5,547 nucleotides of DNA from Methylotetracoccus sp. Its GTDB lineage: Bacteria; Pseudomonadota; Gammaproteobacteria; Methylococcales; Methylococcaceae. The position numbers were made by a program, and so were the translations under genes. Below, in pieces: positions 1-5,340 of this stretch (positions within the stretch are counted from its first letter, which is position 1; every line of letters begins with the position of its first letter). The stretch is taken from positions 1-5,547 of the forward strand of contig JALORT010000169.1 in NCBI GenBank assembly GCA_025458755.1. The letters are read 5' to 3'. A model generated the notes under the pieces. It was not told the DNA's origin. It searched no databases and saw only the letters and a program-made list of their open reading frames with translations.

Positions 1-1178
1 GTTTGTATCTGCATCGAGCTTTTTATCAAGCCGCCACCATAGGTTCCGCCGATTTGCGTCCCGCCGAAACCTGGGGCCACCGACGGCCGCCCGCCGGCCC
101 CGCCGACTCCCTGACCAAAAATGTTACTCAGGATCTCCGCCAACTGCATCGCCTCCACATGCTGGCAGCGGTACACATGCACGCCGCCCGCTTTGGCGGT
201 GTTGTAGCGGTCGAGCCGCTCGACCCAGTTTTCAACTTCACTCAGATACCGGGGTTGCGGTGAGGCCGCAAGGACCGCATTCAGGCGTTCGATCGGCAAC
301 AGCCGCAGCATGCCGGCCATCGAGCCTTCTTTGGCGTCCGCCCCGAACAGCTTCGTCAATTCCTCCGCGACCGTGGCCGCATCGACATTTTTCAGCGGGA
401 ACAGCCCCACGCCCATGCCCCGCATGAAGTCGACGTCAAACAGATTGATCGTTTCGATCACGCCCTCGATGTCCTCGGCGGTCCCAGCGATCAGCAGCAT
501 ATTGCGGATGGTGTCGGCGCGGATCACGGCCTTTGGCGGCAGCAACGGCTCTACGACCTTCTGCATTTCCTGCACGCCGACATAACGGAGCGGAATGACG
601 CGCAGTTGGAAACCCGGAGGCAGCGACTGACCGGAAAATCCGAGCGATGCGCCCGGCGCATTGACGATCGCGCTGGCATCCGGCTCGATCCGGTAAAAGC
701 CTTTGCTCCCGATCAACACGGCGCCGTTGGCCCGCAGCACCATTTCCAAGGTCGGTATCAGCTCATCTTCAGCCAGCGGCCGCGCCGTCTGCAGGCTGAC
801 CTTGCCGGAGACCTTGGGGCTGATCACGTAATTCAACTTCAGGATGTCTCCGAGGACCGCCTTGGCCACCTCGCTGACGTCGGCATCGTCGAAGTTCAAC
901 GTGTAGCGCCCCTCCTTCGACGGTGCGCGGCCTCGTCCGGCCGGGGAACCCACCACCGGCCCGGTGGCGGGGTAGATCTCGGGCTTTTTCAGCGCCTCCA
1001 CCCCTTTGATCCCCTCAGGTCCGGACTCTTTCGGCGGCTCCCGCACCGTCTTCTCGAACTCAAGGTTGCGGGGCAGTTCCAGCTGCTGGCTCATCTTCGG
1101 CCCGAGGTCCTCGCAGGCGGACAGCCCCACCGCCGACGCGAGAGCCGCGGTGATGATGCGGAGTTTATGGTTCAACAT
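1..1178 (-). CDS. gspD: Type II secretion outer-membrane secretin GspD, N-terminal part (3' end outside window)
   Basis: GspD forms the multimeric outer-membrane channel of the T2SS. The first 392 residues are visible; the secretin barrel lies beyond the window. Residues 1-21 form a signal peptide with basic residues, a hydrophobic core and the lipobox L19-S20-A21-C22, so Cys22 should be lipidated as in XpsD and HxcQ. Residues 23 to about 90 are a charged Pro/Gly-rich linker. Domain N0 starts near YTLNFDDADVSEVAKAVL (92-109) and runs to YRIEP (162-166). N1 lies at about 190-250 (LRVIPLRYVGVQEMQKVVEP, then LLIAGTAEDIEGVIETI). N2 lies at about 253-323 (GLFPLKNVDAATVAEELTKL, then ERLNAVLAASPQPRYLSEV). 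N3 starts at about 332 (GGVHVYRCQHVEAMQLAEIL) and enters a Gly-rich insertion at 355-383. The start is the first ATG after an in-frame TAA at 1193-1191; it lacks a good ribosome binding site. Confidence 0.95.
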   Translation of the reverse strand, partial: MLNHKLRIITAALASAVGLSACEDLGPKMSQQLELPRNLEFEKTVREPPKESGPEGIKGVEALKKPEIYPATGPVVGSPAGRGRAPSKEGRYTLNFDDADVSEVAKAVLGDILKLNYVISPKVSGKVSLQTARPLAEDELIPTLEMVLRANGAVLIGSKGFYRIEPDASAIVNAPGASLGFSGQSLPPGFQLRVIPLRYVGVQEMQKVVEPLLPPKAVIRADTIRNMLLIAGTAEDIEGVIETINLFDVDFMRGMGVGLFPLKNVDAATVAEELTKLFGADAKEGSMAGMLRLLPIERLNAVLAASPQPRYLSEVENWVERLDRYNTAKAGGVHVYRCQHVEAMQLAEILSNIFGQGVGGAGGRPSVAPGFGGTQIGGTYGGGLIKSSMQIQ

Positions 1179-1198
1179 ACGATCAATACTTTAAACAT
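1172..1198 (-). CDS. Possible 8-codon leader ORF overlapping the gspD start
   Basis: Downstream of the strong GGGGAGG site, the ATG at 1198 opens a frame reading MFKVLIVC and stops at TGA 1174-1172, four bases into gspD. A ribosome ending here would be on top of the gspD ATG (1178), which has no good site of its own. This arrangement suits termination-reinitiation coupling. It may equally be chance: nothing in so short a peptide can prove that it is translated. Confidence 0.3.
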   Translation of the reverse strand: MFKVLIVC

Positions 1199-1918
1199 TC
1201 ATTCCTCCCCCTCGAATCCCGCCGGCTCGCCGGTATCCGCCGGCTCCACCATCTCTTCGGCGCCGGGTTCATTCACCTCGACGGCAGGCTGCGGCGGCGG
1301 CGCAGGTGCATGTGCAGGTGCAGGCTTTCCGCGTCGCGCACCGGGCGGGAACAGCCCCGGCTGGCCGGGTGCCGCCGCTGTTGCGGGGGGGCCTTTCGGC
1401 CGGGGCTTCATCAGCGGCAGATCGCGCTGCTCCTCGCCCCGCTGCAAGGTTATACGGTCCGGCTTGAGTTCGGTGAGACGCCACCCGTCGATGGTCCCCC
1501 CCAACTTGACCCGCCGGTTCTTGCCGGAGGCTTCGGCCAGGATCGCCATCTGGCCGTGCGGGCTCAACATCACGCCCATCAAGCTGAGTTCCAGGGGTGC
1601 CAGATCCTCCGCTTTCGTCGTCTGCGTCTGCTCTCCTTCCGCCGGCGGCGGCTTGCGTCCCTCGACGAACAGCGGGCGGTCGACAAACGCGGAGAACTCA
1701 TCGAGCGGCGGCAACTGGAAGACGGCATCGGGTTCCACGCTGCCCGGCAACTGCTGCTGATCCGTTGCTTCGGCGTCGTGCGCCCGGCTGGAGGCAGCGC
1801 GCTGAACGAACAGCAACTCCATCAGCAGAGCCCCGCCCAACAGCAGACACAGCAGGCCGAGCGGAAGCGTGAGCGCGAAGTCCTGACTTTTCGGGGTCCA
1901 GATTCTGGCCAATTTCAA
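1199..1918 (-). CDS. gspN: GspN/GspC-like T2SS bridging protein with HR domain
   Basis: This 239-residue protein occupies the position of XpsN in xps-type clusters. XpsN is known to associate with XpsL and XpsM and with the secretin XpsD, a role filled by GspC elsewhere. Residues 1-13 are cytoplasmic and 14-37 form one membrane anchor (FALTLPLGLLCLLLGGALLM). A flexible stretch contains the conserved-looking FSAFVDRPLFVEGRKPP motif at about 75-91. The HR domain lies at about 108-169, with LELSLMGVMLSP, MAILAEASGKNRRVKLGG and GWRLTELKPDRITLQRG. No PDZ or coiled-coil domain follows. Instead residues 171-239 are Pro/Ala-rich (APAHAPAPPPQP) and end in an acidic tail (EEMVEPADTGEPAGFEGEE). The start is TTG, overlapping the gspM stop as TTGA, with no clear ribosome binding site, so initiation probably depends on gspM translation. 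Naming varies between gspN and gspC; it is not the PulN-type GspN as far as I can judge. Confidence 0.85.
   Translation of the reverse strand: MKLARIWTPKSQDFALTLPLGLLCLLLGGALLMELLFVQRAASSRAHDAEATDQQQLPGSVEPDAVFQLPPLDEFSAFVDRPLFVEGRKPPPAEGEQTQTTKAEDLAPLELSLMGVMLSPHGQMAILAEASGKNRRVKLGGTIDGWRLTELKPDRITLQRGEEQRDLPLMKPRPKGPPATAAAPGQPGLFPPGARRGKPAPAHAPAPPPQPAVEVNEPGAEEMVEPADTGEPAGFEGEE
1204..1210 (-). promoter_or_regulatory. Strong ribosome binding site at the gspN-gspD junction
   Basis: The coding strand has GGGGAGG within the last codons of gspN. It lies 5 nt before the ATG at 1198 and 25 nt before the gspD ATG at 1178. It is the best Shine-Dalgarno match seen in the window. It is too far from the gspD start for direct use and nearly touches the ATG at 1202, leaving one base between them. 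Confidence 0.6.
1302..1325. repeat. Short imperfect hexamer tandem repeat inside the gspN tail
   Basis: Four successive plus-strand hexamers read GCAGGT, GCATGT, GCAGGT and GCAGGC, following a GCG-rich run. In the coding strand they encode alternating Ala and Pro with one His (the APAHAPAP stretch). The in-frame repeat unit means that slippage would change tail length without breaking the frame. Confidence 0.6.
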
Positions 1919-2505
1919 CCCGCCCGCATGTAGCCGATGACCTCAAAATCGATGCTCAGACGATCGGCGACCCCTTTCTGTCCAGGCCGTAGCGGCATGC
2001 GGATGGGCCGCAGGTTGACATTATCGACCCAGAGCAGCGGTTTTGCCGTTTCGATCGCATGCAGCACGTCGCGCAGCACGCGGGTACTCCCGTTCATGCG
2101 CACCCGTACCGAGATGCGCGTCAGTTGATCCTCCTGCTGTTCGGGCGTGACCTGCGTGCTGATCAACTCCCCCCCCGAAGCATTGACCGTGTCCTTGATC
2201 AGTGTCTGCAGATCGGCCGACGCCAGCGCGGCGGTGTCCCTGGAAATATAGTGCTCGGAGACGCTGCTGTTCTGCTTGATCTCCTGCACGCGTCGAGCCC
2301 AGTAGCCCTTCTCCGCGGCGACTTTGCGGTAGCGCGCCAGGCGGAATTCGAGATCCTCGACCGAATCCGAGTACTCACGCCCGAGGTCGATCAACGGCCC
2401 GACCACCACGACGTAGACCAGACCGAGCGCCACCGCCAGCAGGGCGACGGCGATGCCCCGCTCCTTACTCAGATTTTGCAGGTTTAGTGTCGGCAAGCCT
2501 ACCAT
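1915..2505 (-). CDS. gspM: Type II secretion inner-membrane platform protein GspM
   Basis: GspM pairs with GspL in the inner-membrane platform. From the ATG at 2505 the protein has 196 residues. A short cytoplasmic stretch rich in polar residues precedes one transmembrane helix at about 17-39 (GIAVALLAVALGLVYVVVVG). A charged, probably coiled-coil segment follows at about 41-79, then a periplasmic ferredoxin-like domain with LQTLIKDTVNASGGELIS at about 99-116, RISVRVRMNGSTRVLRDVLH near 130-149, and PLLWVDNVNLRP near 156-167. These match the short GspM branch of xps-type systems (the one I recall as Pfam T2SSM_b), rather than the PulM branch. The start is uncertain: ATG 2505 overlaps gspL by 41 nt, a GTG at 2517 would add four residues, and a TTG at 2496 is possible. 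None has a strong ribosome binding site. The stop TGA overlaps the next gene's TTG start by four bases. Confidence 0.9.
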   Translation of the reverse strand: MVGLPTLNLQNLSKERGIAVALLAVALGLVYVVVVGPLIDLGREYSDSVEDLEFRLARYRKVAAEKGYWARRVQEIKQNSSVSEHYISRDTAALASADLQTLIKDTVNASGGELISTQVTPEQQEDQLTRISVRVRMNGSTRVLRDVLHAIETAKPLLWVDNVNLRPIRMPLRPGQKGVADRLSIDFEVIGYMRAG

Positions 2506-3577
2506 TGATGACTTCACTGGCGATCTGAAAACGTTCCAGTCCGCTGGTCACATCCTTGGTGACCGGCGAGACGAAGCTGGTATTCCGGAAATATGGCGAC
2601 GATTCAACCACCGCGATCAGACTCGACGCCGACGGTGACTGGCCCTGAATAATCACGCGCCGGTCCTTGTACTGCATCCCGTAGAGCCAGGTATTGTCCG
2701 GAATCACCCGCGTGAGTTCGTTCAACACATCGACCAGGGCCGGCTCGCTGCGTTTCTTGTCGAGCACGAAACGGGCCTCGCGGGCCAGTTTTTCTGCGTC
2801 CTGGCGTAACGCCTCGACGTCCTTGGCCTCCTTGCTGACGCGCCGAAGCTCCTGCTCGAGCACCTTGCTCCGCCGATAGTCCCTCCCGATGGGTACCAGG
2901 ACGATCAACAGAAGCAGCATCAAGGCCAGGCCGCCCAACGCCAGATTGACCATTTGCGGCAATCGCGCCCGCGGCCTGCGAAAATGCTCGGGCAACAACT
3001 GGTGGGAGCGGCGGGCGGGATTGGCCGCGATCTCCACACGGTCGGGATGCCAACCGCAAGCCGCCAATTCTTCCAGCAACGGGTCAAGCACGCTTTTGGG
3101 CGTCAGCGCCAATTCAGCCACGATCTGTTTGGTTTCAGGCAAACGGTCGACCAGTCGGGCATGATAATAGACGTGTTCGGATCGAAAAGGCGACAAACGA
3201 TCCAGTTCGAAACCCGCGACCTGTTCCAGGTTCTCCTCGGTGGCCTCCGGCAAGCGGAAGCGTTTAACGAGCGATTCCGCCGGCGTCAGGTTCAGCAGAA
3301 CCTCGGCGTTCTGCACTTCGGGGCGCTCCCGCCAAAGCGCCTCCCGCGCCCGGGCGCCGCCGTCCCCATCCAGAGGGAATAGTCCCAAGTCCTCTTCCGC
3401 CTTGCGGTCCCACATGACCACGCGAGCCGCGTCGCCCGACTTGGTCAGGGTCAGCACCGGTCGAGCACCGCCCAGCAGCTTCCTGACCTGCGAAGGAACC
3501 AGAAACGCCAGTTCAGCGCCCCACCACCGCAGGAAGCCCTCGATTTTGAGCTGGATTCGTTTGTTCAACAGCGCCAC
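2465..3577 (-). CDS. gspL: Type II secretion inner-membrane platform protein GspL
   Basis: GspL is a bitopic inner-membrane protein that recruits the GspE ATPase through its cytoplasmic domain and pairs with GspM in the periplasm. From the GTG at 3577 it has 370 residues, close to XpsL of Xanthomonas. An N-terminal FLRWWG segment at about 15-20 is typical of this branch. The cytoplasmic actin-like (PilM-related) region includes VLLNLTPAESLVKRFRLPE at about 93-111 and FELDRLSPFRSEHVYYHARL at about 123-142. One transmembrane helix spans about 208-230 (MVNLALGGLALMLLLLIVL). A charged heptad-like coiled coil follows at about 233-274, then a PilN-like ferredoxin-fold domain at about 277-357 with NELTRVIPDNTWLYGMQYKD. 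A TTG at 3610 would add 11 Arg-rich residues and seems less likely. A 209-nt gap with palindromes precedes the gene, and its last codons overlap gspM. Confidence 0.92.
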   Translation of the reverse strand: MALLNKRIQLKIEGFLRWWGAELAFLVPSQVRKLLGGARPVLTLTKSGDAARVVMWDRKAEEDLGLFPLDGDGGARAREALWRERPEVQNAEVLLNLTPAESLVKRFRLPEATEENLEQVAGFELDRLSPFRSEHVYYHARLVDRLPETKQIVAELALTPKSVLDPLLEELAACGWHPDRVEIAANPARRSHQLLPEHFRRPRARLPQMVNLALGGLALMLLLLIVLVPIGRDYRRSKVLEQELRRVSKEAKDVEALRQDAEKLAREARFVLDKKRSEPALVDVLNELTRVIPDNTWLYGMQYKDRRVIIQGQSPSASSLIAVVESSPYFRNTSFVSPVTKDVTSGLERFQIASEVINGRLADTKPAKSE

Positions 3578-3581
3578 GATA

Positions 3582-3589
3582 CCCTTCCC
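3582..3589 (-). promoter_or_regulatory. Probable ribosome binding site of gspL
   Basis: The purine run GGGAAGGG lies 4 nt before the GTG at 3577. It supports that GTG as the gspL start over the in-frame TTG at 3610, which has no comparable purine run. Because gspL is separated from gspK by 209 nt, it needs its own initiation site, unlike most genes in this operon. Confidence 0.5.
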
Positions 3590-3614
3590 GCATCTGGCGC
3601 GTCGCCGCAAGCCA

Positions 3615-3633
3615 GGCGCAACGGCAATGCGCC
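3615..3633. repeat. Inverted repeat (6-bp arms, 7-nt loop) in gspK-gspL gap
   Basis: The arms GGCGCA and TGCGCC are perfect reverse complements flanking ACGGCAA. The repeat lies 38 nt upstream of the chosen gspL start, next to a larger palindrome. On its own a 6-bp repeat in GC-rich DNA could be chance. It is listed because it is one of three such structures in a 209-nt gap. Confidence 0.5.
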
Positions 3634-3637
3634 GTGA

Positions 3638-3659
3638 GCCGAAACCCGCGGGTTTCGGC
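3638..3659. repeat. 22-bp perfect palindrome in gspK-gspL gap
   Basis: Each 11-base half (GCCGAAACCCG and CGGGTTTCGGC) is the exact reverse complement of the other. In RNA this would give a roughly 9-bp stem with a CGCG loop. There is no run of T after it on either strand, so it is not a classical intrinsic terminator. It sits between gspK and gspL in an otherwise compact operon. Possible roles are a REP-like dispersed palindrome, an RNA stability or processing hairpin that sets different levels of the upstream and downstream genes, or a dyad operator. The symmetry is directly visible; its role is not. Confidence 0.8.
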
Positions 3660-3676
3660 GGTTACGATCGACTGCA

Positions 3677-3694
3677 CCGCCAGCACTCTGGCGG
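3677..3694. repeat. Perfect 7-bp stem, 4-nt loop hairpin in gspK-gspL gap
   Basis: The arms CCGCCAG and CTGGCGG are perfect reverse complements separated by CACT (AGTG in the operon's mRNA). The structure lies 17 nt from the 22-bp palindrome on the gspK side. No T-run follows it, so a strong terminator is unlikely. It could act in mRNA stability or attenuation. Confidence 0.6.
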
Positions 3695-3786
3695 CCCCGC
3701 ATGGCCCGTTCGCCGCAACGACGCAGGCTGGACGAACGCCGCTCCGACCTCCAGATTTGCATGCTCATATCGCCGTCCCCCAGCCG

Positions 3787-4734
3787 CTACCGGTATCCGA
3801 GGGCATCGCGGGCAGTCGGAGGCACCCCGGATGCCGCGGTCAGGACCTTCCAGCTCGCAATCGCAAACGGTTTGCCGGCAACAACGCCTCCGGTACGAAC
3901 CACCGCCTCGACGCCCAGCCCAGGCTCACCGTTGATCGAGGTATCGACCGAGACTCGATACGCGGCATTGGTCGCGGTCACAAAATTGAAGCCCGGCACC
4001 GGTGGTATCGTGAGGCCCGGACCGCGGCCGTCGAGGTTCGCGCTTCTCGCCGCCAGCACCTGGGCAACCATCTTCTCGTCGCCGCGGAACAGAACGCGCA
4101 GCATTTCCGCGGACGCCTTGGTCGGATCGATCCCGTCCTGCCCTGACCACACCGTAATCAGCGATTCGAGCCTAAGAAAGATATCCGGCGTCATACCGAG
4201 CACGCCGGCCAACTCCTCCGGCATCAGGAATGGCCGGTTCTGCGGCCCCGGCATGCGTCCGGCTGCTCGGTAATCTTCGATCTCGGCCCCCTGCATGCGG
4301 CGCAAGCTGTCGGGGTCCCGCCAATCCAGCACGGTATCGGTCAGTCGCGCGGCCAACGCGTCGTCGCCGAACACACTCGCGAAAAACGCGCGCAGCGTAG
4401 GTTCCTGCATCGCATTGATGTCCATCCTCGCGCCTTCGTCGTGGATCTGGATACGGAGATCACCAGCCGGCAATCGGAGCGGATAAACCGTCCCGTCGCT
4501 GCGCCAGCGCTGCATCGGGTCCGGATGAGTCAGCATGAACATAGCGTAGTGCACACCGCCGTCGGCCAGCGCCACGGACTGCGCGGCGACCTGTTCGTAC
4601 TGCGTTTGCTCCAGAGCGCGGCGCGTCGACAGCGCAAACGCACCGCCCATGATGGTCAGCACCGCAAGCACCCAAAGCACCAGCATCAACGCCATGCCGC
4701 ATTGCCGGGAACAACCGGTGTGCACGCTGCGCAT
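3787..4734 (-). CDS. gspK: Type II secretion minor pseudopilin GspK
   Basis: GspK is the largest minor pseudopilin and is thought to cap the pseudopilus tip. The ATG at 4734 overlaps the gspJ stop by one base (TGATG), which decides this start over a longer in-frame form reaching 4842. The product has 315 residues. Residues 1-13 form a basic leader ending in Gly, then MALMLVLWVLAVLTIMGG forms the membrane helix. Mature position +5 is Leu rather than Glu, the normal exception for GspK. The periplasmic part has the family's landmarks: IQIHDEGARMDINAMQE at about 95-111, LTDTVLDWRDPDSLRRMQGAE at about 131-151, and RPFLMPEELAGVLGMTPDIF at about 167-186, which belong to the helical insert and SAM-like region. 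The TKASAEMLRVL segment near 205-215 is also typical. The C-terminal strands include AAYRVSVDTSI. The gene ends in TAG, after which the frame stays open for 73 codons into the gap before gspL. Confidence 0.94.
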   Translation of the reverse strand: MRSVHTGCSRQCGMALMLVLWVLAVLTIMGGAFALSTRRALEQTQYEQVAAQSVALADGGVHYAMFMLTHPDPMQRWRSDGTVYPLRLPAGDLRIQIHDEGARMDINAMQEPTLRAFFASVFGDDALAARLTDTVLDWRDPDSLRRMQGAEIEDYRAAGRMPGPQNRPFLMPEELAGVLGMTPDIFLRLESLITVWSGQDGIDPTKASAEMLRVLFRGDEKMVAQVLAARSANLDGRGPGLTIPPVPGFNFVTATNAAYRVSVDTSINGEPGLGVEAVVRTGGVVAGKPFAIASWKVLTAASGVPPTARDALGYR

Positions 4735-5339
4735 CAAGACGGCGGGTCGATACGCGGCGCGATCAGCAGCGCCGGCCATGGGTCCTGTCCGGGCAGTTCG
4801 ACGCGAATCGAAACCAGCGCGGGAATCATATCCTCGACCCATTCCTCGACCCAGACCGGTTTGACCTCCGGCGTCGCGCGGGCCAGGTAGGCAAACCGGA
4901 CATCGTCCACCTCCGGCAGTATCTCCAGATCTTCGATTTTCTCGTCCCGCGGCGGCACCCCCAGTGACCGGACCGACACCCTGAGGCTCTTGCGGTCTCC
5001 TCGCCGATCGACGAACACCCTGAATCGGTATAAGCCGGTCCTGATCTGAGATGGCAGGAAGCCCACGTAGTCGAATGATCGGCGATTGCCGATGAACTGG
5101 GCACCCGGGCGTACCGCATCACCCAAAGGCCACGGCAGCGCCGCCGATAGATGCTTGCGCAGGAACGACTGGACCACCAGCATCTGGCTCGTCCGATCGA
5201 AGCGCTGCTCACCGCTGTCCCAACTCCCCGCACCTAGGCGTAAGCTACCGAACAGCAGCACCATCATGATGGCGATTAGCGTCGCTGCGATAAGCACTTC
5301 CAGCAGTGTGAATCCGCGCTGGTTCGGACCCGTTGCCAC
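4734..5339 (-). CDS. gspJ: Type II secretion minor pseudopilin GspJ
   Basis: GspJ is a minor pseudopilin of the periplasmic pseudopilus and joins GspI and GspK in the tip complex. With the chosen GTG start at 5339 the protein has 201 residues, near the usual GspJ size. It starts with a nine-residue leader, MATGPNQRG, followed by the type III prepilin signal: cleavage after Gly9, mature Phe1, the sequence FTLLEVLIAATLIAIMMVL with Glu at mature position +5, and one hydrophobic helix. The rest is a beta-rich domain with typical GspJ segments such as FDYVGFLP and RFRVFVDRRGD, then the late region DDVRFAYL and VSIRVEL. The start was chosen because it lies one base after the gspI stop (TGA-C-GTG) and gives a normal short leader. 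A GTG at 5378 would add 13 Arg-rich residues and overlap gspI by 38 nt. No strong ribosome binding site precedes either, so coupling to gspI translation is likely. The stop codon overlaps the gspK start. Confidence 0.93.
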   Translation of the reverse strand: MATGPNQRGFTLLEVLIAATLIAIMMVLLFGSLRLGAGSWDSGEQRFDRTSQMLVVQSFLRKHLSAALPWPLGDAVRPGAQFIGNRRSFDYVGFLPSQIRTGLYRFRVFVDRRGDRKSLRVSVRSLGVPPRDEKIEDLEILPEVDDVRFAYLARATPEVKPVWVEEWVEDMIPALVSIRVELPGQDPWPALLIAPRIDPPS

Positions 5340-5340
5340 G

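Noticed and set aside
606..1760. Long plus-strand open frame of 384 codons
   Set aside because: It is antisense to gspN and gspD, which have clear family motifs. Its product is Arg/Gly/Ser-rich without recognisable domains, as expected for a shadow frame in GC-rich DNA.
1310..1933. Plus-strand open frame of 207 codons
   Set aside because: It is antisense to gspN, overlaps another shadow frame and has Arg/Gln-rich low-quality composition.
3578..3610. gspL start at TTG 3610
   Set aside because: It adds 11 Arg-rich residues with no ribosome binding site. The GTG at 3577 is preceded by GGGAAGGG and gives a length close to XpsL.
3638..3694. Intrinsic transcription terminator between gspK and gspL
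   Set aside because: Stems are present but no T-run follows on either strand, and the downstream genes belong to the same system with no visible new promoter.
3565..3768. 67-codon minus-strand ORF in the gspK-gspL gap as an independent gene
   Set aside because: Arg-rich composition, passage through all three inverted repeats and no recognisable motif make it more likely to be chance. It is kept only as a low-interest finding.
3700..3786. Internal promoter for gspL
   Set aside because: An AT-richer patch near 3751-3770 was examined on the minus strand, but no convincing paired -35 and -10 elements were seen.
3240..3935. Plus-strand open frame of 231 codons across the gspK-gspL gap
   Set aside because: It runs through the coding parts of gspL and gspK in antisense, and the product is Ser/Arg/Pro-rich without any family motif.
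4735..4842. N-terminal extension of gspK to 4842
   Set aside because: It would add 36 Arg/Ala-rich residues before the prepilin leader. The ATG at 4734 overlapping the gspJ stop gives a normal short leader.
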